64,000 nt of DNA from Hormiphora californensis (Eukaryota; Ctenophora; Tentaculata; Cydippida; Pleurobrachiidae). The position numbers were made by a program, and so were the translations under genes. Positions 10,731-20,759 of the stretch are shown here, one piece after another (within the stretch, counting starts at the first letter, position 1; the number at the start of each line of letters is the position of its first letter). The notes beneath the pieces are model-generated. The model saw nothing but the letters and a program-made list of their open reading frames with translations. It did no database searches and was not told the origin of the DNA. The DNA lies in the NCBI GenBank assembly GCA_020137815.1, contig CM035353.1, positions 701,501 through 765,500 of the forward strand. The letters run 5' to 3'.

Positions 10731-12110
10731 AGGTTCACTTACCGTTTATAGAAGAACCATAGTACAGTGGTTAGAGCATTGCAAACGGTTCACTTACCGT
10801 TTATAGAGGTCAGTGGTCAGAGCATTGACGGTTCACTTACCGTTTATAGAGGTCAGTGGTCAGAGCATTGACGGTTCACTTACCGTTTATAGAGGAGCCA
10901 TAGTACAGTGGTCAGACTCAGAGCATTGACGCGGTTCACTTACCGTTTATAGAGGTCAGTGGTCAGAGCATTGACGGTTCACTTACCGTTTATAGAGGTC
11001 AGTGGTCAGAGCATTGCATACGGTTCACTTACCGTTTATAGAGGTCAGTGGTCAGAGCATTGCTGACGGTTCACTTACCGTTTATAGAGGTCAGTGGTCA
11101 GAGCATTGACGGTTCACTTACCGTTTATAGAGGTCAGTAGTCAGAGCATAGACGGTTCACTTACCGTTTATAGAGGTCAGTAGTCAGAGCATTCACGGTT
11201 CACTTACCGTTTATAGAAGAACCATAGTACAGTGGTTAGAGCATTGCAAACGGTTCACTTACCGTTTATAGAGGTCAGTGGTCAGAGCATTGCTGACGGT
11301 TCACTTACCGTTTATAGAGGTCAGTGATCAGAGCATTGACGGTTCACTTACCGTTTATAGAGGTCAGTGGTCAGAGCATTGACGGTTCACTTACCGTTTA
11401 TAGAGGAGCCATAGTACAGTGGTCAGACTCAGAGCATTGACGCGGTTCACTTACCGTTTATAGAGGTCAGTGGTCAGAGCATTGACGGTTCACTTACCGT
11501 TTATAGAGGTCAGTGGTCAGAGCATTGCATACGGTTCACTTACCGTTTATAGAGGTCAGTGGTCAGAGCATTGCTGACGGTTCACTTACCGTTTATAGAG
11601 GTCAGTGGTCAGAGCATTGACGGTTCACTTACCGTTTATAGAGGTCAGTAGTCAGAGCATAGACGGTTCACTTACCGTTTATAGAGGTCAGTAGTCAGAG
11701 CATTCACGGTTCACTTACCGTTTATAGAGGTCAGTGGTCAGAGCATTGCTGACGGTTCACTTACCGTTTATAGAAGAACCATAGTACAGTGGTTAGAGCA
11801 TTGCAAACGGTTCACTTACCGTTTATAGAGGAGCCATAGTACAGTGAGGCGGTTCACTTACCGTTTATAGAGGAGCCATAGTACAGTGAGACGGTTCACT
11901 TACCGTTTATAGAGGTCAGTGGTCAGAGCATTGACGGTTCACTTACCGTTTATAGAGGTCAGTGGTCAGAGCATTGACGGTTCACTTACCGTTTATAGAG
12001 GTCAGTGGTCAGAGCATTGACGGTTCACTTACCGTTTATAGAGGTCAGTGGTCAGAGCATTGCATACGGTCCACTTACCGTTTATAGAAGAACCATAGTA
12101 CAGTGATGCT
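10731..12110 (-). repeat. Minisatellite of about 30 units, each carrying a 5' splice-site copy
   Basis: Units are mostly 42-55 bp and begin (plus strand) GGTTCACTTACCGTTTATAG. On the minus strand this reads CTATAAACG^GTAAGTGAACC, the exon end and donor of the exon at 12079-12516. Some units also carry about 18 more exon bases (GTACTATGGTTCTTC). The intron part ends in CAATGCTCTGACCACTGAC, close to a dispersed CTGTC-type repeat. The array lies directly downstream of the true donor, that is, in the intron, and PLE copy D ends at its left border. Confidence 0.9.
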
Positions 12111-12516
12111 GTGTCCTTGATCCAAAACTTTAAGTAAGGGACATCTTTGTCCAATTTGGAGCATGAGTTCTCCGTGAAATTGTACTCGAGCACGATCACC
12201 CCATTACACACAATGGTAAGGACCGTACTATTCTTGGACATCTGCCAGATTTTAGTTTCCGTGTCCACGGGAGGAGTTGTAAAATCCATCCAATCGCCGC
12301 ACCCGGTGTAGTATTTGATCCTAAGTTTAGGGTTGGGCGAGTAAAACATTATCAAAATGCTTCCTCGAAAAGAGGTGGTATCATTTTCATTGTTGTTTTT
12401 GTAGAAACTAAGTGCTATTTGTTCCTCACTCCCTGTTACAGATTCCGTCTGGATAAGAAGAGGCTTCTCGCCAATATCCCATTCTGTGTACTCCCCATAG
12501 GGAATACCCCAACACT
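12079..12516 (-). CDS. Internal exon of an unrecognised, probably extracellular protein
   Basis: 438-bp open exon between a good acceptor (TTTCCCATCAG before AGTGTTGG) and a donor (AACG^GTAAGT). Both boundaries are phase 1, the class typical of shuffled extracellular modules. The encoded 146 residues begin CWGIPYGEYTEWDIGEK and contain RIKYYTGCGDWMDF, VLTIVCNGVIVLEYNF and YLKFWIKDTASLYYG: alternating hydrophobic beta-strand-like segments, several Cys, and N-glycosylation-like sites. I do not recognise the family. Neighbouring exons were not found; upstream exons should lie above 12.5 kb, and the next downstream exon beyond the splice-donor minisatellite. The PLE insertions at 10.7 kb may have separated or destroyed it. 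Confidence 0.6.
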
Positions 12517-12636
12517 CTGATGGGAAATAATACATGTCACAAATTACTATCGTTCTATAGTTACTTCACAATCAGACTGGTTTTAACATCAAGAGCAAGA
12601 TAATGAACCTGTCCCAGGAACCTCTTCAAAATATTA

Positions 12637-12665
12637 TGCAATAATAGGGGTGACTTCGTAACCAA
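12637..12665 (+). mobile_element. Terminal fragment of the TTGGT...ACCAA MITE family
   Basis: TGCAATAATAGGGGTGACTTCGTAACCAA matches the right end of the element at 51413-51989 and the inverted end of 16332-16397. No second terminus was found nearby, so it is a solo or truncated end. Confidence 0.6.
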
Positions 12666-13225
12666 ACTGATTTGTTGGTTGGCAGTTAATATAACAGTTG
12701 GTACAACGCTAAGAAATTCATGCCCAATCTTGAACGAGAGTTCCGTGTACCCGGGGACGCGTGCAGAGGAACCGGAATAGCCGCTTCCCTCTCCAGAGGA
12801 TGATCTCATCCTTCGTACATTCCTGCCCGCTCCCTGGGCCGAAAATCACGTGAGTCTGTGTCGACGAGCGACGAATATTCCAATGGTAAAACGACGATCT
12901 AATTCTTCGTTTGAATAGAATATTAACATTACCGGGACGAAGAAATATTGCGCATGTGCTAACAAAACCTTCGCCTATCCATTGGCCTGGACGATGATTT
13001 TCTTCGTTCAAACATGTGATGTAATAGAATGGGGAAAGGACGAAATTTTGGTACGTCCGGTCGTGGAGAATACCATCATCGGGAGCGTGGAGGAATGGGC
13101 CTGTGCAGAGTGGGACGGAGAGAATGGGAAACCCAGTTCATTTTTGTTTAGTTTTTGTTACTCAACAAGTTCATTGGCAGTTCCACAAACCACACCCGAT
13201 TCATGATTTCCTCTCCACATAAATG
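12666..13225. other. Gap: no supported gene
   Basis: Short overlapping frames occur on both strands (about 12718-13011 minus and 12982-13206 plus), but none has recognisable motifs or clear splice sites. It may include upstream exons of the minus-strand gene. Confidence 0.4.
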
Positions 13226-13237
13226 ATGCTACAATTT

Positions 13238-13275
<38 letters not shown>

Positions 13276-13409
13276 CTTTCCCTCTACTCTTCTCTTTCCC
13301 TTCTCCTCATCTCTCTCCCTATTTTTTCCTTCTCTCTCTCTCTCTCTCTTTCTATCTCTCTCTCTCTTTCTCTATCGAATCTCTCTTTCTCTATCGAATC
13401 TCTCTCTCA

Positions 13410-13480
<71 letters not shown>
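13226..13480. repeat. (CT)n microsatellite
   Basis: Long CT-rich tract, nearly pure (CT)n from about 13420. The Leu-Ser ORFs across it are low-complexity artefacts. Confidence 0.95.
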
Positions 13481-13482
<2 letters not shown>

Positions 13483-13698
13483 GTGACTGCTCCACTACTC
13501 GCACCTCGACCAATCACACTGCGCTATCCCTATCACGTGATCTGCACGTGCCCATTGACGTGGGCTAACATAGCACGCAATTATTCCTTTTTTGGAAGTC
13601 ACTTCAGCTGCACGTGGTCATCCTGGGATGTCACGTGCCTCTCCTGGACTCTCATGTGACCCTCAATCTAACCTGCTATTGGCTTAGCAATACCACGT
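13480..13698. promoter_or_regulatory. CACGTG (E-box) cluster upstream of the RNF185 gene
   Basis: Six CACGTG hexamers in about 220 bp (13480, 13534, 13545, 13611, 13632, 13693), with a CCAAT at about 13510. Further CACGTG sites lie in the hAT-like element and just after the RNF185 stop codon (GGTCACGTGACA). CACGTG is the core site of bHLH factors such as USF, MITF/TFE and MYC-MAX. The clustering is seen; a promoter role about 0.8 kb ahead of the ATG is inferred. Confidence 0.5.
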
Positions 13699-13806
13699 GA
13701 CAGAACTATAGAAATGAGAGGAGAGAGAGCTCGTAGAGTGTTATGCAATACGCTAGTGTACTCTCTCTCTCCCTCTGTGTGTGGCTGCGTCTGTGTGTAC
13801 ACGTGT

Positions 13807-14107
13807 CAGGGGTGTAGGAATAGGGGGGGCGAGGGGGGCGGCCGCCCCCCCACTTTTGGCCAGGTTCGCCCCCTCACTTCTGTCACCAACAGTCAACACT
13901 CACTCCCAAATGACGAAATCATGACTTTTTGGCTCAAAACCCTAAAAATTTTCTCGGGCTCCGCTGTCGCTCCGCCCGATGTATGGTAAATGCAGTGGAA
14001 TAGGTGACTAAATCTTGCTCACAAAAAAATTTCTTGGGCGCTGTCCAGCGCTATAATTGGTCACGTGACTTCGCCCCCTCACTTGAAAAATCATTCCTAC
14101 ACCCCTG
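13807..14107. mobile_element. hAT-like MITE with 8-bp target duplication
   Basis: 301 bp with inverted termini CAGGGGTGTAGGAAT / ATTCCTACACCCCTG. Flanked exactly by ACACGTGT at 13799-13806 and 14108-14115, an 8-bp duplication typical of hAT transposons; the CAGGGG ends agree. No transposase. It carries an internal GTCACGTGACT. Confidence 0.88.
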
Positions 14108-14529
14108 ACACGTGTGTACATTATGTGCTTCCCAGGGATCTCTCTCATGTCTCTGTTTCCTCCTTCATTCGCCCCCGCTGCTGATCAGTCTCACTTTATA
14201 GTAGCAGTAGCAGTGCTGACCGTTATATGTTTATCTTTTCGTTCTCCCGATAACGTGATGACGTGTCCTTACTGTTGTAATATATTCTCTTTGCTGCCTT
14301 TCCCATTTATCATTATTCATTCCCCTGTATCATGTCTGCCATTTTCAAAACTGTCTTCTGCCTTATTGTCATACTTTTAGATCTGACCACTATTGATCTC
14401 TACCGTAGTCTACCTAGTTCTTCTAGAGTAGATCGACGCGAACAGAATTTGGTTTGCTCAGCCTCACAGTGTGAGCTGCACAACATTTAAATTTACTTCT
14501 GTTATAATAGCCATGCGATACTTCTTAAA

Positions 14530-14909
14530 ATGACGAACCAAGAAACCAAAACCTCATCCTCCCCCTCTGGGGAACAAGATCAGAATATCGACACGTTCGA
14601 GTGTAACATCTGTCTAGACACTGCAAAGGAAGCTGTAATAAGTTTATGTGGGCACCTCTTCTGTTGGCCATGCCTCCACAGGTAAGAATTTTTGTATTTG
14701 TGAGTTGCTAGGCAACCCTCCCCAGTCTCTCTCACTGTTCAAACCACCCCTCCCAGTCTCTTTCACTGTTCAAACCACCCCTCCCAGTCTCGTTCACTGT
14801 TCAAACCACCCCTCCCCAGTCTCTCACTGTTCAAACACCCCCTCCCAGTCTCTCTCACTGTTCAAACCACCCCTCCCCAGTCTCTCTCACTGTTTAAACC
14901 ACCCCTCCC

Positions 14910-14980
<71 letters not shown>

Positions 14981-15198
14981 TCTCTCTCACACTGTTCAAC
15001 CACCCCTCCCCAGTCTCTCTTTTAATGTCATGCTTCTTTTTCTTTTGTTTTTTCTCGGGCTCTAAAAATGTTTACTCTAGTGAATCTCGCCACACGTCTT
15101 CTCAGCTTCCAAATTGGCCCGTAGCCGTAGGCATGGTTACGTGTAATATTGAACTCTATTTATACATTTGCTCTGTTATAGCTGTAACCACTAATTTC

Positions 15199-15244
<46 letters not shown>

Positions 15245-16065
15245 CTGTCTCTCTCTCTCTCTCTCTCCCCTGTCTCTCTCTCCCCTGGTGACATTGACAC
15301 CGAGATCGAGCTCGCACATAGGTGTCCGCTCCGCCCCTAAAAAAGGGTCGTGTCTTTCAAGCCAAATTGCACGCGATCCACTGGACCGATTTGCATCCGG
15401 TTTGTCGCAAAAGACTACAAATTGGTCCTAGTTTACTAGAAAATACCCGAGAAGTTTGTCTGTCGACAGGAAGTGGGTCAAAATTGACACTGAAGTCAAA
15501 TCTTTAATCTGGCTTCCGAGCCTTTTTGCACCACTCCCAGACGGTGTAGAATGAATCTGAGGGTATCAGAAGATAGGTTGAACTCTTGTGAGTACTGGAA
15601 AATACCCGGCATTAATAGCTGATGCTAATTGCATCAACATATCTCCCAATATCTTCTAAATCGCATGGGCGTAGTGCAGAAACTCTCGGAAGCCAGATTA
15701 TAGGTTTGACTTCAGTGTCAATTTTGACCCACTTCCTGTTGACAGACAAACTTCTCGGGTATTTTGCAGTATATTAGGATCATTTGTAGTCTTTTGCGAC
15801 AAACCGGATGCAAATCGGTCCAGTGGATTGCGTGCAACATCCCTTGAAAGAAACGACCCTTTTTGAGGCGGAGCAGACACCTGTGTGTGAGCTCAATCTT
15901 GGTCGCGCACGGTGTCTATGTCACCAACTCTCTCCCTATCTCTATCCCTATCTCTCTCCGCTATCTCAGCTCTCTCCCCTATCTCTCTGTTTTTCAGTTT
16001 TCTCTCTTTGTCTTTATCTCTGACTCTCTCCTATATCTCTCCCCTATCTCTCCCTCTCCGCTATC

Positions 16066-16148
<83 letters not shown>

Positions 16149-17044
16149 CTTTATATCCAAACTCACTACCACAGGTGGTTGGAAGTCGGTAATGACCCGA
16201 TGAGAACTGAGGGTTCTCTGTGTCCAGTTTGTAAAGCCGGAATCAGCAAAGAAAACATCATCCCAGTGTAAGTATAGTGTTTAGTACAGTGTTTGAGTAC
16301 AGTACGATTTACCGGAACCCTGATTCACCACTTGGTTACGAAGTCACCCCTATTATTGCATCCGTGAGCTAGCGCAGAGGGGGAATTCCATTACCAAATT
16401 CACCACCCACCGGGAATATCGAGTTATACCTTGTGCTGTTGCACCTCCCCCGCGCCCCCATACCCATTCTATTCTGTTATTTTCCTTGATATTTGGGGAT
16501 TCCAATGAAGCTCAAGTAACAACCTCATTAAACTTCTCAATACAACCCCCGTTTTATTTCTATAGGTTATTATATTCTCCCGTCTTTAGTGACCTTCTTT
16601 ATATCCTTGTCAACGGTCCCTTGAACTGTTCATACTGTCTCGGCATTCCCCCGTGAGTTTCTTCTTGTCCCCTCCTCCTATCTGACCCATCCCCCTCCTA
16701 TCTGTAGGTATGGCCGTGGTGGCAGCAAGGAAGATCCCCGCAACAAGACACCACCCCGTCCACCCGGCCAGCGGCCAGCCCCAGAACGAAGTACAGGACC
16801 CAACGGACAAAACAGGGCTGGCCTGGGTTTTGGGGAGGGCTTTACCCTGAGTTTTGGGATCGGTGCCTTTCCCTTCAGTTTCCTGGCCACCTCGTTCGGA
16901 AATGCAGGGTTTATTGACAATACTCAATTCGGACACTTTGGCCAGGTCAACCTCAACCGGCCACAGAACCCTGAGGACCGGTTTCTATCACAGTTGTTTG
17001 CTTGGTGTGCCATTCTCTTTGTCCTTTGGATCATGTTCACGTGA
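14530..17044 (+). CDS. RNF185: RNF185/RNF5-type RING E3 ubiquitin ligase (3 exons)
   Basis: Exons 14530-14681, 16175-16267 and 16708-17044 join in frame to 193 residues, the size of human RNF185. Vertebrate RNF185 and RNF5 are ER- and mitochondrial-membrane E3 ligases in ER-associated degradation. Seen: an acidic start ([17 protein letters not shown]); a C3HC4 RING at about 25-72 ([28 protein letters not shown]) split by intron 1; the family block [19 protein letters not shown]; a Gly/Phe segment [11 protein letters not shown]; and a C-terminal membrane segment [15 protein letters not shown] just before the stop. Intron 1 (1.5 kb) is filled with a minisatellite, (CT)n tracts and a foldback; intron 2 holds a 66-bp MITE. 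Phases are 2 and 2. RNF185 and RNF5 cannot be separated by eye; an invertebrate single ancestor is likely. Confidence 0.93.
14717..15020. repeat. Intron minisatellite CACTGTTCAAACCACCCCTC with embedded (CT)n
   Basis: About 8 units of roughly 30 bp (CCCAGTCTCTCTCACTGTTC core) in RNF185 intron 1, with a (CT)n expansion at 14912-14990. Unlike other arrays here it does not include a splice junction. Confidence 0.85.
15203..15283. repeat. (CT)n microsatellite
   Basis: CT-rich tract in RNF185 intron 1 immediately left of the foldback element. Confidence 0.9.
15284..15932. mobile_element. Foldback element in RNF185 intron 1
   Basis: Inverted arms of about 240 bp (15284-15525 and 15690-15932). Termini read TGGTGACAT(T/A)GACACCG inward. 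Both arms contain GACACTGAAGTCAAA and GGAAGTGGGTCAAAATTGAC or their complements. Loop about 165 bp. No coding capacity. A target duplication is masked by the surrounding CT repeats. Confidence 0.85.
15933..16143. repeat. (CT)n-rich tract
   Basis: CT-rich sequence becoming pure (CT)n at about 16070-16143, ending just before the exon 2 acceptor of RNF185; it forms part of its pyrimidine tract region. Confidence 0.9.
16332..16397. mobile_element. 66-bp miniature MITE with perfect 9-bp target duplication
   Basis: TTGGTTACGAAGTCACCCCT at one end and the inverted GGGGGAATTCCATTACCAA at the other, flanked exactly by ATTCACCAC at 16323-16331 and 16398-16406. It consists of essentially only the two ends of the 577-bp element at 51413-51989. 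A 9-bp duplication points to Mutator-like transposition. Confidence 0.9.
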
Positions 17045-17338
17045 CAGGTCACGTGACACATGTATTCACGTGCTACGTCAGAACTCAGATGAATGTGTAT
17101 ATAATAGTGTTGAATTCCGGGTTGCTATAACAACGCTCTGTCTCAGACCTTTGAAAGTAATAACGCAGACAAACAGGTTTTTAGAGTCTAAGGTAAGTGA
17201 GATAAGTTCAGTGGCATAAAACATGTGGTTCTTGTCTCTCAGATTGGCCTGACAAGTTCTTGTTGAGTTCAATAATGTTGTGAACTGCATTGACGGATGC
17301 ATTGACTGTTTCAGGAATTCTAATACATTTTTTACAAT

Positions 17339-18593
17339 TTAAAGGTTGGTAAGATGCCTAAAACTTTTCTTCTAACGTGTTGGGCAAAAAAATGTCCCCC
17401 CTAGACTAGCATAGTTCCAGATATCGTAGAGCTCTAAAATTTTGCACAGTTACTCTATGGGACAAATAAATAAGTTCCACAAAATTTCAGACTTTTAGCT
17501 CAAAGTTCATTTTTTTGATCGGAATGAACATTATTATTCATTCCAAAAAACATGATTTTTCGGTCCAGAAGCCAAGCAATTGTCTTTGGCTCTCGATTTT
17601 CTTTCAAATGCGACCAAGAAAAGCCAAAACGGACAACCACATGGCACACAGTGGTCATGTTTCTGACAGTTAGCCAGGTCATGTGATCCCCACCGAATCC
17701 GTGTAATTTATTCAGAATTGCTAATCATGCTTAGTGGTGGAGAATCACGTATCACAGCTGCTAATGAGGGATGACGATGACTATTGGTCATGAGATCCGA
17801 AGCTCATTAACAAGTGGCCTCTTTACCCAAGTGATGCCGAATCAGATGTCGCTTTTTCGATACACATCCCTCATTAGCGACTGTGATACGTGATTCTTTC
17901 CCACTAAGCCTGATTAGCAACTCACGATTCGGTGGGGATCAAATGACCTGGCTAACTGTCAGAAACATGACCACTGTGTGCCATGTGGTTGTCCGTTTTG
18001 GCTTTTCTTGGTCGCATTTGAAAGAAAATCGAGAGCCAAAGACAATTGCTTGGCTTCTGGACCGAAAGATCATGTTTTTTGGAATGAATAACAATGTTCA
18101 TTCCGATCAAAAAAATGAACTTTGAGCTAAAAGTCTGAAATTTTGTGGAACTTATTTATTTGTCCCATAGAGTAACTGTGTAAAATTTTAGAGCTCTACG
18201 ATATCTGGAACTATGCTAGTCTAGGGGGGACTTTTTTTTCCCAACACGTTATCTTATTTTTTCGATTTTCAGGAGTTTTAAGCTTTTTTCAGATTCTTTT
18301 TATGTAGAAAAACATTCCAAATCAGTGCGCTTTCCAACTCCCAGCCGCATCACTTTAAACATTCTTGTGCTGAAAAAGTGCAATGCAGCTGAAATCGACA
18401 TTAGAATAAACTGTTTCAGCACGAGATTGTTAAAAGTCGCACGGCTGGGCGTTGGAAAGCGCTCGGATTTGGAATATTTTTCTACACAACAACAAAAAAT
18501 CTGAAAAAGTGATTACACAATAAAACTCCTGAAAAATTGAAAAAAATAAGATGGATGTAGAAGAAAAGTTTTAGGTATCTTGTCAGCCTTTAA
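17339..18593. mobile_element. Foldback element (outer), interrupted by a second foldback
   Basis: Outer arms: left 17339-17374 plus 18250 onward, right to about 18593. Shared ends read TTTAAAGG(T/C)TG and TAAAACTTTTCTTCTA; the inner arm parts share CTTATTTTTT, CAGGAGTTTTA and GCTTTCCAACNCCCAGCC. The left arm is split at 17374 by the inner foldback. Confidence 0.85.
17375..18249. mobile_element. Foldback element (inner), 875 bp, TA target
   Basis: Ends ACGTGTTGGGCAAAAAAA / TTTTTTTCCCAACACGT with inverted arms of over 300 bp (both carry CCTAGACTAGCATAGTTCCAG or its complement), flanked by TA at 17373-17374 and 18250-18251. The 60-80 codon ORFs in its arms mirror each other and are not genes. 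Confidence 0.9.
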
Positions 18594-18848
18594 AAATTTA
18601 AATTTTTTACAATTGTCAAACTAAATTTCAGCTGAGCTGAGTGACGGTGAATTTTCAGAGAAAATTACTTGTAATGATCTTAAAGTTCTCTATAAATATG
18701 CTAATTAAATATATGATCGTCTCTTATAATAGCCTCACATCCAACCTTCTCCATACATACCTACACTTTCGTCTCAAATAGCATCAGATCTTTATCTGAT
18801 CTCTATATTACCTCTAGCTGATCTATATATTGCCTCTAGCTGAGCGAG

Positions 18849-20243
18849 ATGGAAGGTAGGGTTGCCATGGTATCCGTGGCTTTCCTCGCCTACCTGATCG
18901 GCATGACAGTGTTTGACCTCACTCGAGATGGCGGCAACCAGGCTGTCGAGGAGCAGGATCACAAGCTGGAAACTAAACAACAGCTGTTTAATACTCCTAC
19001 TGTTCGTGTACTATACTGTATTAGCTGAGGGTGAGTGTTTTACAATCGATTCTCCCTCGATCTTTCTCTCTGTCCTTTCTTCCTTTATCTAATGGATCTG
19101 CCTTTCCCTCTCTTCCCGATATATCTCATTCCCATAAAATACCCCCATCTTGATCCTTTGCCCTTGTTTGGTTCAATCTTGGAAACACTCCCGTCTCCAA
19201 ATCCCCTCACCAATACACCCCTCCCTTCCCCTCCCCATGATTTACCTCCTCCCCTAGTAATACACCCCTTCCTTCATCTCCCCCTAATACACCCCTCCCT
19301 TCCCCTGCCCAGGTACAAGAACACGTTACACCCCTCTCTCCCCCTGCCCAGGTACAAGAACACGTTACACCCCTCCCTTCCCCTGCCCAGGGACAAGAAC
19401 ACGTTACACCCCTCCCTCCCCCTGCCCAGGTACAAGAACACGTTACACCCCTCTCTCCCCTGCCCAGGTACAAGAACACGTTACACCCCTCCCTTCCCCT
19501 GCCCAGGGACAAGAACACGTTACACCCCTCCCTCCCCCTGCCCAGATACAAGAACACGTTACACCCCTCCCTCCCCCCTGCCCAGGTACAAGAACACGTT
19601 ACACCCCTCCCTCCCCCTGCCCAGGTACAAGAACACGTTACACCCCTCCCTTCCCCTGCCCAGGTACAAGAACACGTTACACCCCTCCCTTCCCCTGCCC
19701 CTAATACACGCCTCCCTTCCTCCTCCCCTAATACACCCCTCGCTGCCCAGGTACAAGAATACGTTACACCCCTCCCTTCCCCTGCCCAGGTACAAGAACA
19801 CGTTCATGGCGGTGCGTCAGAACCTTCTGGCACGCCACCCTGGACTGAAGATAGAGGGAGACAACTTCCCTGCCACACCACTACGCAAACTAATCTCATC
19901 CCTTGTGTTCTACACCAAGATGGCCCTAATCCTCATCTTGGTAACTGGTACAAAGTTCTTCGAAGTCTCCGGTATCGCCATCCCTGAGTGGTACGCGGGT
20001 GTCCAGGAGAATAAACTTATGACAATAGTCGGTCTCTTCTTCATGGGCAACATGGTAGAGAGTAGCATGCTGAGTTCCGGGGCATTTGAAATCACTGTCA
20101 ATGGGGATCCGGTTTGGAGTAAAATAGAAACGGGGTATCTGCCGAGCTTGGAACACTTGGTTTCCCTAGTCGATGATAAACTTGGTGGAGGTAAAGCCAA
20201 GTTTACACCCGACCTAGAAACACTAGCGTCAGGGGATTTCTAG
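18849..20243 (+). CDS. SELENOT: Selenoprotein T, with in-frame UGA for selenocysteine (2 exons)
   Basis: Exons 18849-19030 and 19790-20243 give 211 residues (human 195). SELENOT is a thioredoxin-like ER-membrane oxidoreductase. The redox motif reads C-I-S-U-G: TGT ATT AGC TGA GG at the end of exon 1, with UGA at 19026-19028, completed across the intron (phase 2) by G-TAC-AAG. Known SELENOT has CVSUGY. Exon 1 also encodes a hydrophobic N terminus (VSVAFLAYLIGMTVF). Exon 2 has KIEGDNFP (family IEGENY), a membrane segment MALILILVTGTKFF, the family block GNMVESSMLSSGAFEI, and VNGDPVWSKIETGYLPSL, all strong matches. A SECIS lies 436 bp after the stop. Intron 1 carries an array of decoy acceptors. 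Standard gene callers would end at UGA. Confidence 0.95.
19309..19789 (+). repeat. SELENOT intron minisatellite made of acceptor plus exon-2 start
   Basis: Unit of 39 bp (some 38-40): GTACAAGAACACGTTACACC followed by CCTCCCTTCCCCTGCCCAG. It equals the pyrimidine tract, CAG acceptor and first 15 exon bases of SELENOT exon 2. There are 11 copies before the real acceptor (19787-19789); eight keep CAG^GTACAAG, two read CAGGGACAAG, one CAGATACAAG. The frame is open through the whole array, so use of an upstream copy inserts YKNTLHPSLPLPR-type repeats in frame. Confidence 0.93.
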
Positions 20244-20654
20244 TTGATTAACTAATTTCAGAGCTCCTGCGATTATTGTCTTGTTTCAAATCTGGGTAGT
20301 ATTATATATGCCATCTAAAGTGTTACCTATTCTAACCTTAAGTAAATTATTTTAGAGTGCTATATGAAGGGTAGTCCAATTTGATTAATATATAATGTGC
20401 TTTTTCTAGCCCTTGTTGGTTTTTTTACCGTCTGTTTGTTGGTTATAAGGACGTTCTATTTTACCTATATATATATTGTACTTTGTTTGCTGTGTGAGTC
20501 AGGAGGGTTACCCACTGGTAATACCCAGTTTGTCGAGTAACAATTAATCAGCAGCCCTGTCAACCACATTGTCCAGCTGTCTGTCTTCTATGTGGTGTGG
20601 CGAGACAGGCAGAATGCTTGGGACAGGAATATATATTTCTGTCTCTAGCTCTCC

Positions 20655-20750
20655 ATATTCCCCCCATATCCCGTGTGTATGACGGGATGGTGATAAACCA
20701 GCTCTGTCTGGATCACCATTTCCCTGATATTGTGGTGTGGGTGGGGTGTG
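20655..20750 (+). promoter_or_regulatory. SECIS element of SELENOT
   Basis: Core 20679-20728: ATGA, then a stem GGGATGGTGAT pairing with ATCACCATTTCCC, an apical AAACC, a mini-helix CCAG-CTCTGT-CTGG above it (type II form), and the closing TGAT that makes the GA/AG quartet with ATGA. Lower helix: C-rich 5' side (CCCCCATATCCC) facing G-rich 3' side (GTGTGGGTGGGG). It recruits SBP2 to recode the UGA in exon 1. Confidence 0.92.
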
Positions 20751-20759
20751 AGAGGTTGG

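Noticed and set aside
13223-13486. Leu/Ser-only ORFs over CT tracts (also 14.9, 15.2, 16.1, 28.1, 29.7, 30.4 kb)
   Set aside because: Low-complexity translation of (CT)n.
19026-19028. UGA in SELENOT as a stop or pseudogene mutation
   Set aside because: It falls exactly at the Sec position of CxxU, downstream exon is conserved, and a SECIS is present.
19207-19807. Gly/Arg-rich minus-strand ORFs over the SELENOT minisatellite
   Set aside because: Complement of the splice-acceptor repeat.
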